Below, in pieces: positions 62,922 through 64,000 of a stretch of 64,000 nt of DNA; position 1 is the first letter of the stretch, and every line of letters starts with the position of its first letter. The notes below the pieces were generated by a model that had not been told where the DNA came from, did no database searches, and saw only the letters and a program-made list of their open reading frames with translations. Both the position numbers and the translations under genes were made by a program. Source of the DNA: Leptospira bandrabouensis (GTDB lineage: Bacteria; Spirochaetota; Leptospiria; Leptospirales; Leptospiraceae); the NCBI RefSeq assembly GCF_004770905.1, contig NZ_RQHT01000014.1, forward strand, positions 1,116,001-1,180,000, read 5' to 3'.

Positions 62922-63504
62922 TTTCCCTCTCCTGTTGGTTATTTTTTCTTATAGGGAAGCTGACACTCGTTTTTCTCATGATTTGAGTCGGTTTTTTGAA
63001 AAGGCAGACCATAGCAAAGAAGAAGCAGTTTTATTTGCCTATCTGACAGAGGCAGAAAAAACCAATTATTCTGTTCGTCGAAGAAAGGAACTTTCTAGGG
63101 CCATTGTGCGATTTTCTCAAAAATTACAATTTCCCGATGGGACATTGTTAGGTGGATATCCTCCAAATCCATCCTTGTTTTTAATGGCTTGGGCAAAAAC
63201 ACGATCAGAGTTTCAGACAAACCATTTAGAAGGATATGGCATTTTTACTTTGCCTGAGTTTTTTGTTCGAGAATTTGAAATGTCATCTGGTGCAAGAATC
63301 AATCGTGACTACGACATCCAAAACGACTCAATCCAATTTAAAATGGTAATCTTAAAGTTAAAGGAATATATTTCTGAAGGAAAATCGGTAAAAGAAGCCT
63401 ATCAGAAGTTATATGGAAAGAATTTCACACCTAACGAATGGGAAAGATTAGAAACAAACTATAAAAAAATATATGAGTTTGTTACTTCCGAAAGTAAGCC
63501 ATAA
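62878..63504 (+). CDS. Uncharacterised exported protein
   Basis: A 208-residue protein from ATG at 62878, with a signal peptide MKKILLKYRHGFLLIFPLLL and hydrophobic core to about residue 24. Upstream in-frame starts (62710, 62743) lie on the antisense strand of the OMP gene and have no signal peptide, so they are rejected. The mature part is helical with charged repeats (EEAVLFAYLTEAEKTNYSVRR) and motif GYPPNPSLFLMAWAKTRSE; it might be a lytic-enzyme relative, but no catalytic residue is recognisable. The start codon overlaps that of the divergent OMP gene by 44 bases. It overlaps the convergent flippase gene by 23 bases. Confidence 0.7.
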   Translation: MKKILLKYRHGFLLIFPLLLVIFSYREADTRFSHDLSRFFEKADHSKEEAVLFAYLTEAEKTNYSVRRRKELSRAIVRFSQKLQFPDGTLLGGYPPNPSLFLMAWAKTRSEFQTNHLEGYGIFTLPEFFVREFEMSSGARINRDYDIQNDSIQFKMVILKLKEYISEGKSVKEAYQKLYGKNFTPNEWERLETNYKKIYEFVTSESKP

Positions 63505-64000
63505 AATAACCTGTTAGCAGTAACCAGGAAACAATCTGACCAAGAAAAAGGGATATGGCAGCACCATTCGCACCCCAATCGGGAATGATCCAATAGTCAA
63601 ATATAGCACCAAATATCAACCTTAGTAAAGCAAGTCCTGCAAGAAGTCTTGGTAATCCTAAGGCAAAGAGTGCCGTTCCTAGCGGGGCAAATACTAACTG
63701 TAACAAAAAGTTTGGATATAAAATTTTAAAAACTGAAATTGAATTTGTATACTTTGTTCCAAATAACAATGTTAATATGGGTTCTGCCAGTAATATCCCT
63801 GGAGATAAGGCTATGGCAATCATCCCACCTAAAAAAACTGATTTTTTAAGTACATTCGGAAATTCTTCTGTTTCTGCGAGTCTTGCTAATTTTGGATAAA
63901 TGATTGAATTAAAGGTCGCAAGGATAATGATGAAGCCGCTAAACAATTGTAAGGCGGTTCCGTAGTCTGCTACAATTTCTGGAGGGTGGAATTGGTTTAA
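63482..64000 (-). CDS. Polysaccharide flippase (Wzx/MATE-type), partial (N-terminus beyond right edge)
   Basis: The frame stays open from the stop at 63482 to the window edge, so at least 173 C-terminal residues are present and the start lies outside. The peptide has five or more membrane helices (FSGFIIILATFNSIIYPKLA, LSPGILLAEPILTLLFGTKY, LQLVFAPLGTALFALG, ISLFLGQIVSWLLLTGYFM) and the IYPKLARLAE segment typical of oligosaccharide flippases. It should move a lipid-linked O-unit or similar glycan across the inner membrane. It might be part of another polysaccharide locus continuing to the right, perhaps linked to the glycosyltransferases at the left edge. Confidence 0.82.
   Translation of the reverse strand, partial: LNQFHPPEIVADYGTALQLFSGFIIILATFNSIIYPKLARLAETEEFPNVLKKSVFLGGMIAIALSPGILLAEPILTLLFGTKYTNSISVFKILYPNFLLQLVFAPLGTALFALGLPRLLAGLALLRLIFGAIFDYWIIPDWGANGAAISLFLGQIVSWLLLTGYFMAYFRK

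Noticed and set aside
62658..62954. Plus-strand 98-codon frame near the OMP start
   Set aside because: It is antisense to the OMP signal region and another frame of the exported protein; no Shine-Dalgarno.
1..64000. tRNA, rRNA, CRISPR, insertion sequence or prophage
   Set aside because: No cloverleaf-like intergenic segment, direct-repeat array, transposase or integrase motif was seen; gaps are short and AT-rich.

Overview
The window looks like chromosomal DNA of a spirochaete of the genus Leptospira. I infer a saprophytic, L. biflexa-like lineage from the moderate AT richness and gene content. The evidence is internal: many lipoproteins with relaxed lipoboxes, DUF1577-type proteins, several SpoIIE-type PP2C phosphatases with multi-pass membrane sensors, periplasmic-flagellum genes (flgK, flgL, fliW, csrA), a two-domain patatin/OMP/TPR background, and frequent TTG and GTG starts. 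I see no rRNA, tRNA, insertion sequence, prophage or CRISPR array. Genes are packed tightly. No stretch above 300 bases lacks a gene; the longest gaps (7097-7265, 46278-46491, 56650-56821) are under about 215 bases.

Layout. 1-4000: minus-strand surface-polysaccharide genes (three GT4 glycosyltransferases, the first cut by the window edge, and a cryptic methyltransferase-like protein), facing a GDP-sugar reductase-like epimerase (4062-4982). 4940-16500: housekeeping and envelope genes (M48 protease, DUF898 protein, patatin, aminotransferase, SDR, MFS, small lipoproteins, enoyl-CoA hydratase, dCTP deaminase). 16600-24240: a soluble zinc-binding-type chemoreceptor facing a 1075-residue membrane SpoIIE phosphatase with TPRs, then RlpA/SPOR and TPR proteins. 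24270-33230: folP, an OmpA/PD40 lipid-side protein, a PilZ-like DUF1577-type protein, hisS, PAP2, LpxL-type acyltransferase, an orphan pntAA and a UDP-glucuronate decarboxylase.

33285-43966 is a long minus-strand block that is mostly signal transduction: an ECF sigma factor inside a five-gene overlapping cluster with small membrane proteins and a second DUF1577/PilZ-like protein; PhoB/PhoR; argJ translationally coupled to a degenerate (pseudo) PP2C protein and an active-looking SpoIIE phosphatase; and an M50B protease. 43979-46961 holds small envelope genes, aat and a 58-residue DUF1289 protein. 47048-51511 is the flgN-flgK-flgL-fliW-csrA flagellar hook-junction/CsrA switch cluster. 51572-56649 carries an acyltransferase, OsmC, a phosphoesterase, a GH31 lipoprotein related to YihQ and a rhodanese lacking its catalytic cysteine. 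56822-61452 is an operon-like run with an active Deg protease, a Deg pseudoprotease and a receiver-RsbW-like fusion. The window ends with a beta-barrel outer-membrane protein, an unknown exported protein and a polysaccharide flippase cut by the right edge.

The most interesting theme is paired active and degenerate enzymes (SpoIIE with pseudo-SpoIIE, Deg with pseudo-Deg, rhodanese without Cys) and a concentration of partner-switching-type signalling parts without a visible STAS protein. The second theme is two DUF1577-type proteins whose PilZ c-di-GMP motifs are separated by about 180-200 residues. All family assignments are by eye from motifs; no search was run.
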